NCBI RefSeq assembly: GCF_037975245.1
Contig: NC_092575.1
Span: forward strand, 26,190,841 to 26,254,840
Direction: 5' to 3'
Source: Apostichopus japonicus
Lineage: Eukaryota; Echinodermata; Holothuroidea; Aspidochirotida; Stichopodidae
Length of the DNA: 64,000 nt
Shown here one piece after another: positions 37,287 through 49,300 of the stretch. The notes beneath the pieces are model-generated. The model was not told the origin of the DNA. It saw only the letters and a program-made list of their open reading frames with translations, and ran no database searches. Numbering within the stretch: position 1 is the first letter of the stretch; each line of letters begins with the position of its first letter. A program made the translations under genes and the position numbers.

Positions 37287-40200
37287 CTACGACCAATCAG
37301 TTGATTGCACAAACAGAGCTGCCCCAACGCATGCGTCAATTTCATCTCTGTACACCACCGGTAGTTGAAAACACCTCTCTAATTCTTCCTTCAGAATCAT
37401 ATTTTGGCTCAGGGTACTTCCACATCCCACAATCCTTTCAACTCCTGCCCTTCTCAGTTCTTCCTTCGGCATCATGGATTCAATATTTGTGATGATTCCA
37501 CGACAAATAGCTCTAAAGACACCGCCCAGATCTGTGTTGCCCGGTTTTAAATTTGAAATGCTCCCCCTGTCACTCTGCCTGTGTCTCTCTCCAAGCAAGA
37601 CCGGGTCCGCGACGAGGTCCGTTTCCACCTCCCCGGCCAGATGGATCAGTTTGGTGAACACTTGGTCCCTGTCGGATGGTCCGTTGCTTCCTAAGCCAGA
37701 GCACCAACGTAGAAGCATATCCACAAACGTAGAGAGGACGTTACCACCGTTGAGAGCTGCTGCCACAGCGATATACTTCTTGTTAAAATAAACAAAGTAT
37801 TCCACCGATGAAGGGTCGGTGCGTCCATCTGGAATGAAACCCTCCGGCATACTCCTCACGAGTTGGGCTGAGGTCCCCATGTTAAGTACTGTAATAGAAG
37901 AAACAGTAAAATGTACTTAAATGTGTTATATTGTGGACAGCTCCAAACAAATTTAAGCATCATGTCTCAATAATATTAACCAAGCGCATGGAAGCAGAAA
38001 AACATTGTGCTTGTTACAACATGGTCACATCATGAGCTAAGAACCTCAAGGAAGTTGTTATCTTTATATAACAACTATATATATGCAATTAGCCTACAAC
38101 TACCTAACAGCAGTAGTCTAGTATAATTTTGTATATTAACTCTAAGGATTAAAGCAGTATTAAAGTTACTACTGTCGTCAATTGGTTCGTGGTCACTCTA
38201 AATACCAGCTGAATGCACCACTCGGGTGAGAAGTAACTTGGCTGAATGTACCACTTGAGTGAGATGAAACTCTTCACAGCATTGCTGCTGAGCAATCAGC
38301 TTGTGACTCAAGTGATAAACTATGTACATATGGTGAATAGGGTACTAATATTATACTGTTAATAATATCATTATGTTAAACTCAGTAAAACGATGGACGG
38401 CAGCTGTTAGCTGCTTAATATATTAGCTGAGAAAAGTAATCTCATTGTGTCAAAGTTATTTATGAATTACTTCACCGTGTGAGGAATCTTTTAACATTAC
38501 AGTTTGTACACAATGGTTCAGGTATACTGGATGAGTATGTAGAATCAGTGTAATACAGAACATCAAAACATCTAGCACTGCTAAAATATTACAGTACTTT
38601 TTGTACCCCTTGAATGATCTCTTACTGATCATCAGAGTACAAGACTAGATAAATACAGATGCTAGCCATGACCTTGACTAAGCTATGCGACTTTGGTATC
38701 CTACACCATAAATGGCAATATGTGCATTGTTACAAGCCTTGTTGTACTGTTGAGATACAGTGGCGGAGCGTCCATACAGTCAGGGGCGGTGGATGCCCCC
38801 CCCCCTGACGGACTCAAATGGACTGCTGGCGCCCTTTCAGCTTTCTACCCCTTTTTACTTATTCGTGATTATTGACTATTTTTACCCGCTCTCATCTACC
38901 TATTGACATTTGTCACATTATCTGCAAATTAGCAAGGCCCGGAAAGGGTCATTTCCGGCGATCTAGGGAGTATCTTTACTCAAAAAAATTCTGTACACTC
39001 CGCGCCAACCTGTGGTGGTGCTCCGCTTAGAGAGTGTCGAAAGCGCCCCTACAGACCATTCTCGCCCCGCCTGACCAATACCCCTAGCACCGCCACTGTT
39101 GAGGTCTGTATGTCATAAATGACACACAACAGCAAATAGGACATGACACCCTGCACATACAAACAAAGTAACTATTTCAGCTGTTGCTTATGTTCTCTAT
39201 GATTCACTCGGCTTACCTGCATCTGTTGGTGTGTCCAACACAGAATAGACGGAACACGGTAGGTCTCCCATGGCAACGCCTACTTTGGTTCCGGTTGTGA
39301 GGCCGAACCAAGCGGTCGGCATAGACCCAGCCCGGCTTCCCGGTTCCTGGATCTTTGGTAGGAGACGAGTGGGAAAGCCAGCAGAGGACAGACTAGTGAA
39401 GGAACATAAAAAAAAAACATTTCAAATTAAATTCACATCAGCATGCAGTACTGAACCAACAAGGAAACTCACAAAGACAAAAATACAATTTTGTTAAATA
39501 ACAAAATTATTCATTTGTGTATTTTTGAAAAATCCTGAATGAGACCAGCTATAGGCACATACACATTTTGTGAGAACATCCCACAGATTGTAGTATAACA
39601 AATTCCAGGCAACAGCACATCTGGTACCTTCTCAAGGTTAGTTATATCATTCGGCAATAGCCTTGTGTCAGGTTTTGCACTGCAAAGCAAAGCTTGAGAA
39701 AGTGAACAGATATTTATATCTCTACCAGGATTGTATTACTTATAAGTTCTGTCTAAAAAAAATGTCTTACTTAAATGCAAGACAAAACAATAAGTTGTGA
39801 GGTCCTAAAGACACCTTGGGACAACAACAAATGACTTGTGAATGCACTCTGTCATCACAGCTACTGTTACAATTACTATGTTGTGTGGTCATCTATTGTC
39901 GTATGTATGAGAATGCGATATAATCTTATCCTTACATTTCTGTGTTCCATGTACCTGACTGGCAGTTGAAGTAACCCCAACTTGCAGCGTTCTGGACGGA
40001 CATGACTGGCTGATCAAGACCGCAGAGTGCAGACACAAAGAAATCCATCACAGTCCCCGCATAATCAAATTGATCTAGATACTCTGGGTGGTTCCTCACC
40101 CACCAAAACAAGGTGGCACAACCGTGTCCCGTTGCTAGACGAAGATGAGAGTTTGGTTGGGGGAGGGTGGCTAGGAAAGCCGGTGAACATCGGCCATCCT

Positions 40201-40558
40201 GCCAGTTGAACAAAGGACTCACATCACTCGATCGTAATTGGAGGGCGCCCTCACAGAGAGACACTGCTTTGGACTTCCACAAAACGACTCCGTGCATCTG
40301 ACCGGTCACTCCGATCTTAGAGACGCGGCTTAAAAGTTTGCTGCCTATTCTCTTGAGGGATTCCTCGATGGTTTGAAATATCAACCAAACGCTCTGTTCA
40401 CATCCATCGTGAGGTGCTGACACACTCGGCATGACGGCGTTCGATGGTGACGATATGGGGCCATGGACGACCTTACAGTCAGGACCAACGAGGGAGAGCT
40501 TCACAGAGGAAGTGCCAATATCGATACCTAGCTGGAGTGGTTCGTCTTTGGTCGCCAT
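37287..40558 (-). CDS. SHPK: SHPK, sedoheptulokinase (FGGY carbohydrate kinase), 3 coding exons
   Basis: Model: complement(join(37287..37888, 39217..39392, 39936..40558)), 466 aa; human SHPK (CARKL) is 478. All junctions are GT-AG and in frame. The enzyme phosphorylates sedoheptulose to sedoheptulose-7-phosphate, feeding the non-oxidative pentose phosphate pathway in the cytosol. The first FGGY domain opens with LGIDIGTSSVKLSL (10-23), the ATP phosphate-binding loop. KIGVTGQMHGVVLW and the substrate-side FNWQDGRC follow, then QNAASWGYFNCQSG. Exon 2 gives TKVGVAMGDLPCSVYSVL. Exon 3 gives LNMGTSAQLV, YIAVAAALNGGNVL (LNGGN at 312-316), LLGERH, AICRGIITNI and VERIVGCGSTLSQN (nucleotide-binding GGGS-like loop), closing with EIDACVGAALF. 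These match SHPK in order. The chosen ATG at 40556-40558 lies 16 nt after an acceptor, so a 5' UTR exon is expected upstream. Confidence 0.94.
37889..39216. other. SHPK intron 2
   Basis: A 1.3-kb intron with a small hAT-like element (38758-39098) in its upstream third. The rest is unique AT-rich DNA without a gene. Confidence 0.5.
38758..39098. mobile_element. 341-bp hAT-like MITE in SHPK intron 2
   Basis: Ends are CAGTGGCGGAGC and, complemented from the right, CAGTGGCGGTGC. The flanks are an imperfect 8-bp duplication: TTGAGATA (38750-38757) and TTGAGGTC (39099-39106), 6 of 8 matching. CAGTGGCGG ends with 8-bp duplications fit decayed non-autonomous hAT elements. An internal poly-C tract is at about 38798. 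Confidence 0.65.
39393..39935. other. SHPK intron 1 (coding part)
   Basis: About 540 bp of unique sequence between coding exons 1 and 2. No gene or defined repeat was seen. Confidence 0.4.
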
Positions 40559-42455
40559 GGTGTGAGCATGCTACCTATCCAGAATAAAAATGCATACAAT
40601 AAATCATAAAGAAAAAGAAAAGAATAAACAAATCAGTTTTATTAGATAGTGAAAGTCAACAGTCAACAGCACAGATCAGTGCTCACTGCATGTAACAATG
40701 AACTTCAATAAGGGATAAATTGATTCAATATGAGCTACCGATTTAATCACAGATTCCATTCACAGAAAGCAACCGACAAATAACACCTGATCATGCATTT
40801 AATTGTAGTTTTAAAGATCACAGAAAAAGGGTAGAAAAATGCCATGTGGATGGTGATGACTGTGATGCTTGATAAATTTAATAAATCAAGCATACAGTAG
40901 GCCACATGATCATAATGGAAAGAGGAAAAATATGATCAACACCTCCAAACGATAGACATTTTGCAAACATCCCTTTGAAACGTCAAGGTGTTTTTGCTTA
41001 AAGCTATACTGTGGGCCTATCTGCACATATATATGCAACCAAGGATTTGTATGTGAAATACCCCAGGCTAGGATAGTAGCCTATTCATCTTAGCACTTCA
41101 GTGTCTGAAAGTGACACTTTGATGGCAAAGTATGCTCACCTTTTGGTGATGTATGTTGTGTACAATTAAGGTATTATTGTGCACTTCTGGGCAACACTTT
41201 TACAGTATGTCAAAGAATTCACCAATTGGAAGATTACAGTTATGTATACTCTTGAATTGCAGTTGGTCCTAATTTCATACACCATATGGCACTGTTTACA
41301 ATTTGAGAATTAGAACATGACAAAACTCATGTTATACTGAAGAAAACCATGGAGATGGCTTTAAAGAGAGTTTGGCAGGCCTTTCAAACAGAGAGATCAT
41401 CATATTTTATGAAAAATATTAACATTTATTGAGGTTCCTCAAGAGGATTTTTGTGTGCTGGAAATGGCATATGGCCAACCACTGATTGTCCCTCCAAGGA
41501 TTAAGTGAAATATTCCTGTCTTCTTGAACGCACTGACATTGAGGGGAGCCAATGCCTTCAAATCTTTATGACTTGCATACCAGCTTACAAATGTCATGCC
41601 ATATAATACAGTACCAGTTCACCTGGTCTGTTTCTCATTCATGAGTCTTTGACACCCACTGTGGAAGTATGATTTCCTGAAGAGCCTTTATGCCTATGTC
41701 AAGTAGTTGACGAACATGGCTTGCATGAGGTGGCAGCACAAATCATATTATATTGTGAATCTTTGCCAATTCATTTAAAGGTATGGACATGTGGAACGAA
41801 TGTCCATCATACAAATATTACCAATTTAAAGGACTGACTGATTGTTCTTCCTTTGGGGTAGAATGGTATGAAAGTTGCTGAAAATGTCACTGTCTATCCA
41901 ATGTCTGACGGCGACTGAATTTGGACAGTGGCATTGCATCGTCAAAATGTTGGTTCGGCATGGCCTACAATAAATTATGTCTGACTGTTAGGCCTAATAT
42001 ATTGCATGTAGCCTAGGCTAAGAACCTTACTGAAGTTTAGACCAAGGATATAAATTTACCACCACATTGGTGGCACCCTTGGGGCTGACGGATAGCACAA
42101 AACAATTAGCCTACATTACAGTTGATTCAATGTAGCTGAGCCTGGGGTCGGAAATTATAACTTTTTTCGCTTAAGATAGGACTAAAGGCATAAGCAGTTA
42201 CTTGCTATATAATAGCGCACAAAGCGCCGATTTCATTTCCAATGCTGTCATTTAGCCTAGTCTACAGTATTATAGGTCCAAATGAACTAGTTCTTGGCTA
42301 GGTCCTATCTCTGCCCTAATGTTAAGCCACCGCAGGTCGATGAAAACAAATTGCCCGCTCCATCGAGCCTAGGCTATGCCCCTAAGGCCTTCACTTGATC
42401 CCTTTTAATATTATTCAACCAATCACATCAGTCATCTCACTGTATTGATACTCAC

Positions 42456-42650
42456 ACCGCAGAGGAACAGTTTCAAGTTTGCAGTCTTCGTCGAGAACTT
42501 TCTCTTCGAAGGTTTATTAAATGATTTATGTGTAGGCTGGATTTGAGCTGTAATGTATGTGAAGTTTGTGAACCTCGTATATTCGCAGAACCAATCTCTC
42601 CACAATCAAGCTAGGAGGTCGTATTGTTCGTCATAGCGGAAGTTACGCAA
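42456..42650 (-). other. Probable 5' UTR exon and promoter of SHPK
   Basis: On the minus strand a good donor, GTGAGTATC, starts at 42455, and upstream sequence is richer in CpG than its surroundings (around 42570-42680: 'tattgttcgtcatagcgga'). The coding exon of SHPK begins at an acceptor (TTCTGGATAG, exon start 40574) only 16 nt before its ATG, so an upstream non-coding exon is required. This is the best candidate I see. The transcription start cannot be placed. Confidence 0.4.
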
Positions 42651-45320
42651 TGCTTTCAATCATTTCGTCGTTGTGCGACTGAAGTAACACTTAACGCAGG
42701 TTTTTGTAAACTAAGCAGCAGATGGGGAGAGCAAAAGGTTGAAATGAAAGAGAGCAAATGAGACTGAGAAAAGTCATGAAGAAAAAGCTAACATTCATCC
42801 TTCCCACTCTCCACCAGAAAAGTTAAAAAAGGTTCCAAAATATGAAACCAATACTAGTGTATCTAATATTTTGGTACTTGAAAGAAAGGAAACAAATTAT
42901 GACATCCAATCAAATTGGCAAATCAAACCAAACTGCCTTAAATTTTGCAATCTATTGTGGTTTTTTATATTGACCCATATCATAAACAGGGGTATTAAGC
43001 ACTATGGAAATCACATGACTCAGCTCCTTTTTTAAGAAAATCACATTCTTTATACTCAATCCTTATCAATATCAGAATGACATAATTGATGATGGATTAT
43101 TTATAACAAAGTAAAGTTGAATACCAACTTTGCTATGAAAAATCACTAGTGTATACTATGATTCGTAGTTCTGAATCTTCACATGCCAGGAATATCATTG
43201 GGGAGTGTCTGCTATCCATGGACTCGATCTACAAAAGGTACATGCGTGCCAAATTGCTGTCCTTGTGGGTCGGCTCTGGTCGTACTCAATGCTTCTTTGT
43301 GGCTATTAGTTTTGATAATAAGGATTTTACTAGGTAATTCTTCTTTGACTTGTTTCTGTGTTTTATCTTTTTGACAACTTTGTTTTTTATATCTATGATA
43401 CTCTCATCTGCACCTTTCAGATTTATTCTTCATCTCTCCCTGCTCACCCCCCTCCCCCCCCCCCCATTCCCATTCCAGCCAACCATAAATAAAAAATAAA
43501 GACGCTTTTTATGTCAGGTTTCAAACAGTAGATTTCCATAAAAAAAAACAAAGAAAACTGGGTAAATGAATCATTTAGAATGACATTTAATAGTTTCATC
43601 ATCATTAATTTAGGAAACTCCAACAGTAGCATTTACAACTTATATCTGACACAAGGCTTGTAAATGAAATGACTATACTATTATTGATACATATATATAG
43701 CGCTAACCGCAACTCTGGAAGAGTAACGATCTATAGCGCTTATTAAAGAAAAATGATATCAAACTCAGTGAAAAGGACCAATCAACAATCAGGAAACAAT
43801 CGGCATATGTGATAGAATTGAAGTGCTTTCAGTGTCACAATCTTTCATCACAGGTGATCTCTTTTTCTTTCAATAACAGAACCATGCATCAGTAGTAAGG
43901 GAGTCCATTCAAATGAACATGAATGTTGCAAAACTCAAATAACCTTCAAGTTCAATATACATATTTCAAGCTATGGAAAATACGGCAATGATCAATAACA
44001 AATGATAATCACTATTCCATTGCTACGATGAAGAGGATCTTACAATCGGTGACATGATGAAATCATGATGAATTGACCTCAACAAACATTTGACCTTGCG
44101 ATTTCAGAGTGCTTTAATGTATCCACCATCAGTCAACTACCATTTGCAATTTTGGTGAATAACAAAAGATGCTGTGGTACACTGGTAATTTTAAGAAACC
44201 TTTCCAAATTAACAACCTAGGATCACCTAAATGAACGTTAACCTCTGCAATAATGATAGCAACATATAAAATAAAGTAAACAGTTCTCAGCAATCATTAA
44301 AGACAGCTTTGCCAAATATATCTGCACTCCTGTGGAAACACAAGCATCATGATATGCTTTTCCACAAAGAACCCAAAAGTAAGGTCCGGTTAACCTTTGA
44401 ACCCAAACTCCCGGAGACCACAAATCGGCCAACCACTTAAGGATTGTTATGTGCAATACTTATTAGATCCAGGAGAAGATAAATGTTGTAACTTCTAGAC
44501 TTACCAGTAGACAGGAAGTAGACAGAAGTTACCAGTAGACAGGAAAGGTCCACTGTTACTTTCAGAAAAAGAAAATGCTGTCTAGAATTTAAATGTACAG
44601 ACATCCTTAAAAGAAAATTATTTTGATGTGCTCTGCCCAAAAAATCCCCAAACCAAAGCATGTCTCAAATTTCAGTCCAGAATATTGGCCTATCCACCCT
44701 ACTGACTTAAGAATGTTAAATTGAAAATCGTAATCTGAATGAGATGCCACCATTTCTCTCTATTTTCATCATAGATATGTTTGACAACCATCGCATAGCT
44801 AGCAGAAAGGACTGCAATAAAACTTGGCAACTTTTGAAGTTGAAGTCTTCTATTATTTCATTTAATTTCTGATTTATTTATGATTTCCTGATATTGTATT
44901 AAGTCTGCTTCTTCATCACATCACTCTACGGAATTACTTGTGATTGTACAATGCACCGATGTACTTATAAACCTCGAGAAGAGAATACCTCTCTCTCTCA
45001 TTCAGGGCTATTTGGAGCTCATTTAACAATAGCAAACACTACAAGGGAAAAAAATCAGTGTTCAAATTTTGTGTAGCTCCTTTGAAAGCTCTGACTTCTG
45101 TCTTGTACAGAATATTATGATTCCTGCTTAAAAATACCATTATACATCTTTGGATTTGTACAGCTGTTTGATCAATTGGAACACATTTTGGGATGCGTGA
45201 CTGAATAATAATTACTCCCTGACCACTGGTCATGAATTTTTTGGGGGGCGGGCAAGACAAATAGTGTTGCGATGAGCCAGATTCCTTGACCACTCCCCAA
45301 TGGCTATACCAATGCATTAA

Positions 45321-45722
45321 GGCCCGGTCACACTATACCGATATTTTATCGGAATACTATCCGATTTTCCCAGAGGAATCGAAACAGACAGTTTTTCGTT
45401 CGGGTCTTCTAGCCACAGTGATAAAGGACCTGATTGCTATCTGTTGAGCCATTCCGATGTGGAATAGCCCTCTCCTAACTTTTGATATTGACTCCGTTTC
45501 CTTTTATCGGTTAGCTATCCGATTTCTCTTCCGATTTTTATCGTTTTTCGATGTGACGTCACTTCAGAATGTAGTCAGTTCTAGAACCCCTCAGATTTGA
45601 AGTAGGTATTCGAATATTCTACTGCATTCATTACATTCACTACCACAAACCTCACTCTTCGGCCTAAAATCGGAAAAATCGGACCGTATTTCGATAAAAT
45701 ATCGCTGTAGTGTGACCGGGCC
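45321..45722. mobile_element. 402-bp MITE with GGCCCGGTCACACTA ends
   Basis: The left end GGCCCGGTCACACTA and the complemented right end GGCCCGGTCACACTA are identical over 15 bp. Flanks are TTAA (45317-45320) and TTTA (45723-45726), a TTAA-type target duplication with one change. More inward, 'gatattttatcg' near the left faces 'cgataaaatatc' near the right, so the inverted repeat extends. No coding capacity. A TTAA-specific transposase (piggyBac or Kolobok type) is likely but not shown. Confidence 0.75.
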
Positions 45723-46370
45723 TTTAGTGGCAACTGAAAATGGAACCAAAAAAAATCAAAAATCAAATTGTTTGAAAAATTCCTAAAAAGTTTTACCAAA
45801 GATGAAATATGTACATGACACACTAATGAAGAGGAAAATGAATTCAGGTATGACATTCCCATCTCCTCTGCAATGAATCAACTTTCTCATTCTTCTTTCC
45901 TGAATACTGACAGATAAAGCAATCCATTCACCTCCACACATTCTGGTCGTCTCTTAGTTTGATAGTTTGCTTAATACAGTTATCTGTCCATTAAGTTGAT
46001 TCTGTCACAGTCTTGGATTTGATGACTAGCCATTCTTCGTTGCTATCTCTGAGCATTTCTTTGTTAGTATAATTGACTTACTGTCCCAACCGAACTACGA
46101 CTTGGTTTGTCAATTATGCTTTGTATATTCTTCTTTTCTCTCTGAATAGCTTCCTTTTTACAATTTCTGTTCTAAACAAGTGTCAACAAGTGATTTCATT
46201 CTACTAATAACACTAGATAGCAATCCAATTCCTGACTTCTCTGTGAACTCCAATTTTAACACTTATTGCTAACAGTGTGTGAAAACCCAAGTCAAGATAC
46301 CAGTATGACACAGCCAATTAATCTGTCCTCAGCTTTGTGTTCACTGGATAAAAATTTTGCGATTCCATCG

Positions 46371-49300
46371 CTATGTGGTAGTGGTGGTTGTTGTGGTGGT
46401 GGGGATGGGGGTTGGGGTGGGGGTGGTGGTTGTCGGTGGCTGCTCTGCTGCTGCTGGTGGTGAGGACACTGGTTGTACCACTTGTGATGAGAATCCCAGA
46501 CCTACACCCCTCTGGGTGTGGGTCTGGAGACGGGCTGTCTGGTATGCATGGTCTAACTTCTCCATCAGATTCTTCTGCTCTATCTGTTGTTGGGCAGTCA
46601 GTTCATCCTCACCTGATGATACAATAAAGAGACGGCAACATTTTAATAACACAAGGGTCATGTTTTAACGAAGGAGATTCCTGCTTCGAAGAGAACTTTG
46701 CAAGCTGATCACCTCAGATTATTATCTCGTCTTCCTATATCGTCTATTATTTGATATAAAAGATTATCTACAAATTAATCTAATTGCAATTGAATATATT
46801 TCAATGGGAGTTCTTTAAAGAGGAAACTCCAAAGTCTTGTAAAGTGCAAGGATGGTGAGCTAAAAATGGATTCATGTGTTAGATCGCCCGGTTTGCAGGC
46901 AATAAAGTTGCTATGGCCAAGAGATACCATTGCAAGATTGGAAATGCTACTTGTAGAAGGTTGCCTACAGTGTCATACAATGTCTGAAAGACAAGTTTAT
47001 ATTTTCAATTTTTTCCCCATCTCAGCTGCAGATGTAGGAGATATAAATATATCCCTTTTGACCTTTGAGGGGGTGGGGGGGATGAGGAATATCATTATCT
47101 CTAATGTATGTTTGAGGCATAAACTCTACACAAATCAGAGACCTGGAAAAATACTGCAGCACTATTTTTACACAAATCTCATCATACACACTACACATAC
47201 AACAGGTGACAATTGTGATAATTATGGAGTACTGTTTTTGTTCCAAGTAAATGGCAAATAGCACCAAACAATGCTTACCAACTTCTCCTTTTATGCCCAT
47301 CAGCCTGCGGAACTTTTCTTGTGTGGATCCACTCTCAAATGTAGTGCTCTCCCATTTGTTGCTGCTTGCTGCTGGAACTTCCACCTATGGATAAATTAAA
47401 GTGATAATAATAATATTATATATTATAATCTGCGAATGCTATTAAAAAGACTTGTTGAAGAGTAACTGTTGTGTCAATTGAATTAATCTTTGTCTAGTTT
47501 CAGTTAAGAAAAAAAGCAAAGAACTTTTTTCCCTTTTAATTATAACATACTTCTTTTTAAGCTGACAGTACTTTTTTCCAAATAGCTGTCAAAGTTCTAG
47601 CTAGGTCCTCCCTCCCCAACAACAGCCACACCCCCGCCCCCCCCCCGAAAAAAACAAAAAAACAGTGCATTTTAATTGATTATTAGGTTCATCACTTCCA
47701 ATGTAAACACAACTTCTGCATATTTCAAAGAAAGCATTATAAAGGGCGAAGTGGGATAAATTCTGATTCTGATCGGATTCTCAACATTTTCATCCAATAA
47801 AAAAACCCAATTGTATATGAAGATGTATCTGACCTCTTCTTTCTTTGACCACAGCATTTTCCTCTTTTTAATCTGTTCAGCGTATTGCATTGGGTTGATG
47901 GCTAAGGGGTTGTAGTAGCTGGGTACTGCTATGCCAGTCTGAGCCAACACCTACAAAAGACAAAGGAAGAATCGACGAGTTAGTTACCTGACATGATCCT
48001 GGCTAGTGGCTACATTAACATATTAAATCAGGCAGAATATATGTGCATCAAATCATCAAAAACTTACTTGCACGTACCACATATAACATGGTCAGCAAAT
48101 GTTTACAGTTACTAATGAATATACATGCTCTGAAACTAATGAATAAACATGCTCTGAAACTTATGAATATACATGCTCTGAAACTAATGAATAAACATGC
48201 TCTGAAACTTATGAATAAACATACTTTGAAACTTATGAATAAACATACTCTGAAACTTATGAATAAACATGCCCTGAAACTTATGAATAAACATGTCCTG
48301 AAACTTATAAATAAACACGCCCTGAAACTAATGAATAAACACGCCCTGAAACTAATGAATAAACACGCTCTGAAACTAATGAATAAAAATGCCCTGAAAA
48401 TAATGAATAAGCATGTCCTGAAACTAATAAATAAACAAGAAGCTTCATGCCTTTCCTAATAAAAAGCATCAAAGTCTACAAAATTCAAACCCTTCCTATC
48501 ACAGCAGCTGACATAGTAGGAAAAACACTTATCTTTCCTTCTAGAATGATGCCAGTAAATCTGAACCTGGAGAGCTATGCAAAGTAGTGATTGCTAAGCA
48601 AAGTAAAGTTCAAAGCAAGCTTGGGATATATGGCAATTATCTACAATGGATGGAAATAACAAGATAAACTGCAGGTTGCGAATGTTTAATGGTAGTCCAG
48701 TCTTCCAAATTTCAAACTACCGATTCAAGTTTAAGATACGGCCTCATACTTCATTGTGTTTCATTACAGAGGGGTTACGTAGGGGTGACCCCTCTCTATA
48801 AAGGGTTGTTTTACTTCATGAATGCCTACCTTAGCTTGCATGGCTGCAGCAGCTGCTGTTGCAGCAGCCTGTACGTTAACCTGTACAGCTGACGCCACCT
48901 CAACAGGATTAGATGCAGCGTGTAGCTGGGCTGCGATGACTGCAACCTCTGTAGGACAAAACACACACATTGAGACATTTATTACCCACGCAGACGATCA
49001 TGAGGGAAATCAACCTATGAGAGTACAGACAAATTTGTGTCTGTTTATTGCTTCAAAATGATACACTTCCAACTTTGGAATTGAATTTCAACTTTTATGC
49101 TGATATTTGATGCATACCTTCTGAGTGGCAGTCAAGACTTTGGAATAGAATTTCAACTTTAACACCGATAATTAATGCATACCTTTCTGATTTCAACTTT
49201 AACGCTGATATTTAATGCATACCTTTCTGAGTGGCGGTCAGGGTATCATCATCGGACTTCTTCTCCTCTTTCTGCCTCTTCTCTTTCTCTTGCATCAATT

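Larger units (their letters stand above)
40575..46370. other. DNA between SHPK and RSRC2
   Basis: Apart from the candidate SHPK 5' exon (42456-42650) and a small element (45321-45722), this 5.8 kb shows no coding exon. Both neighbouring genes read leftward, so it holds the SHPK 5' intron and promoter and the RSRC2 3' UTR. A poly-C tract is at 43450. Open frames of 60-90 codons here have no family resemblance. Confidence 0.45.

Noticed and set aside
48043-48459. 138-codon plus-strand frame with an eight-residue repeat (MNKHALKL)
   Set aside because: 24-bp minisatellite inside an RSRC2 intron; the frame is open only because of the period.
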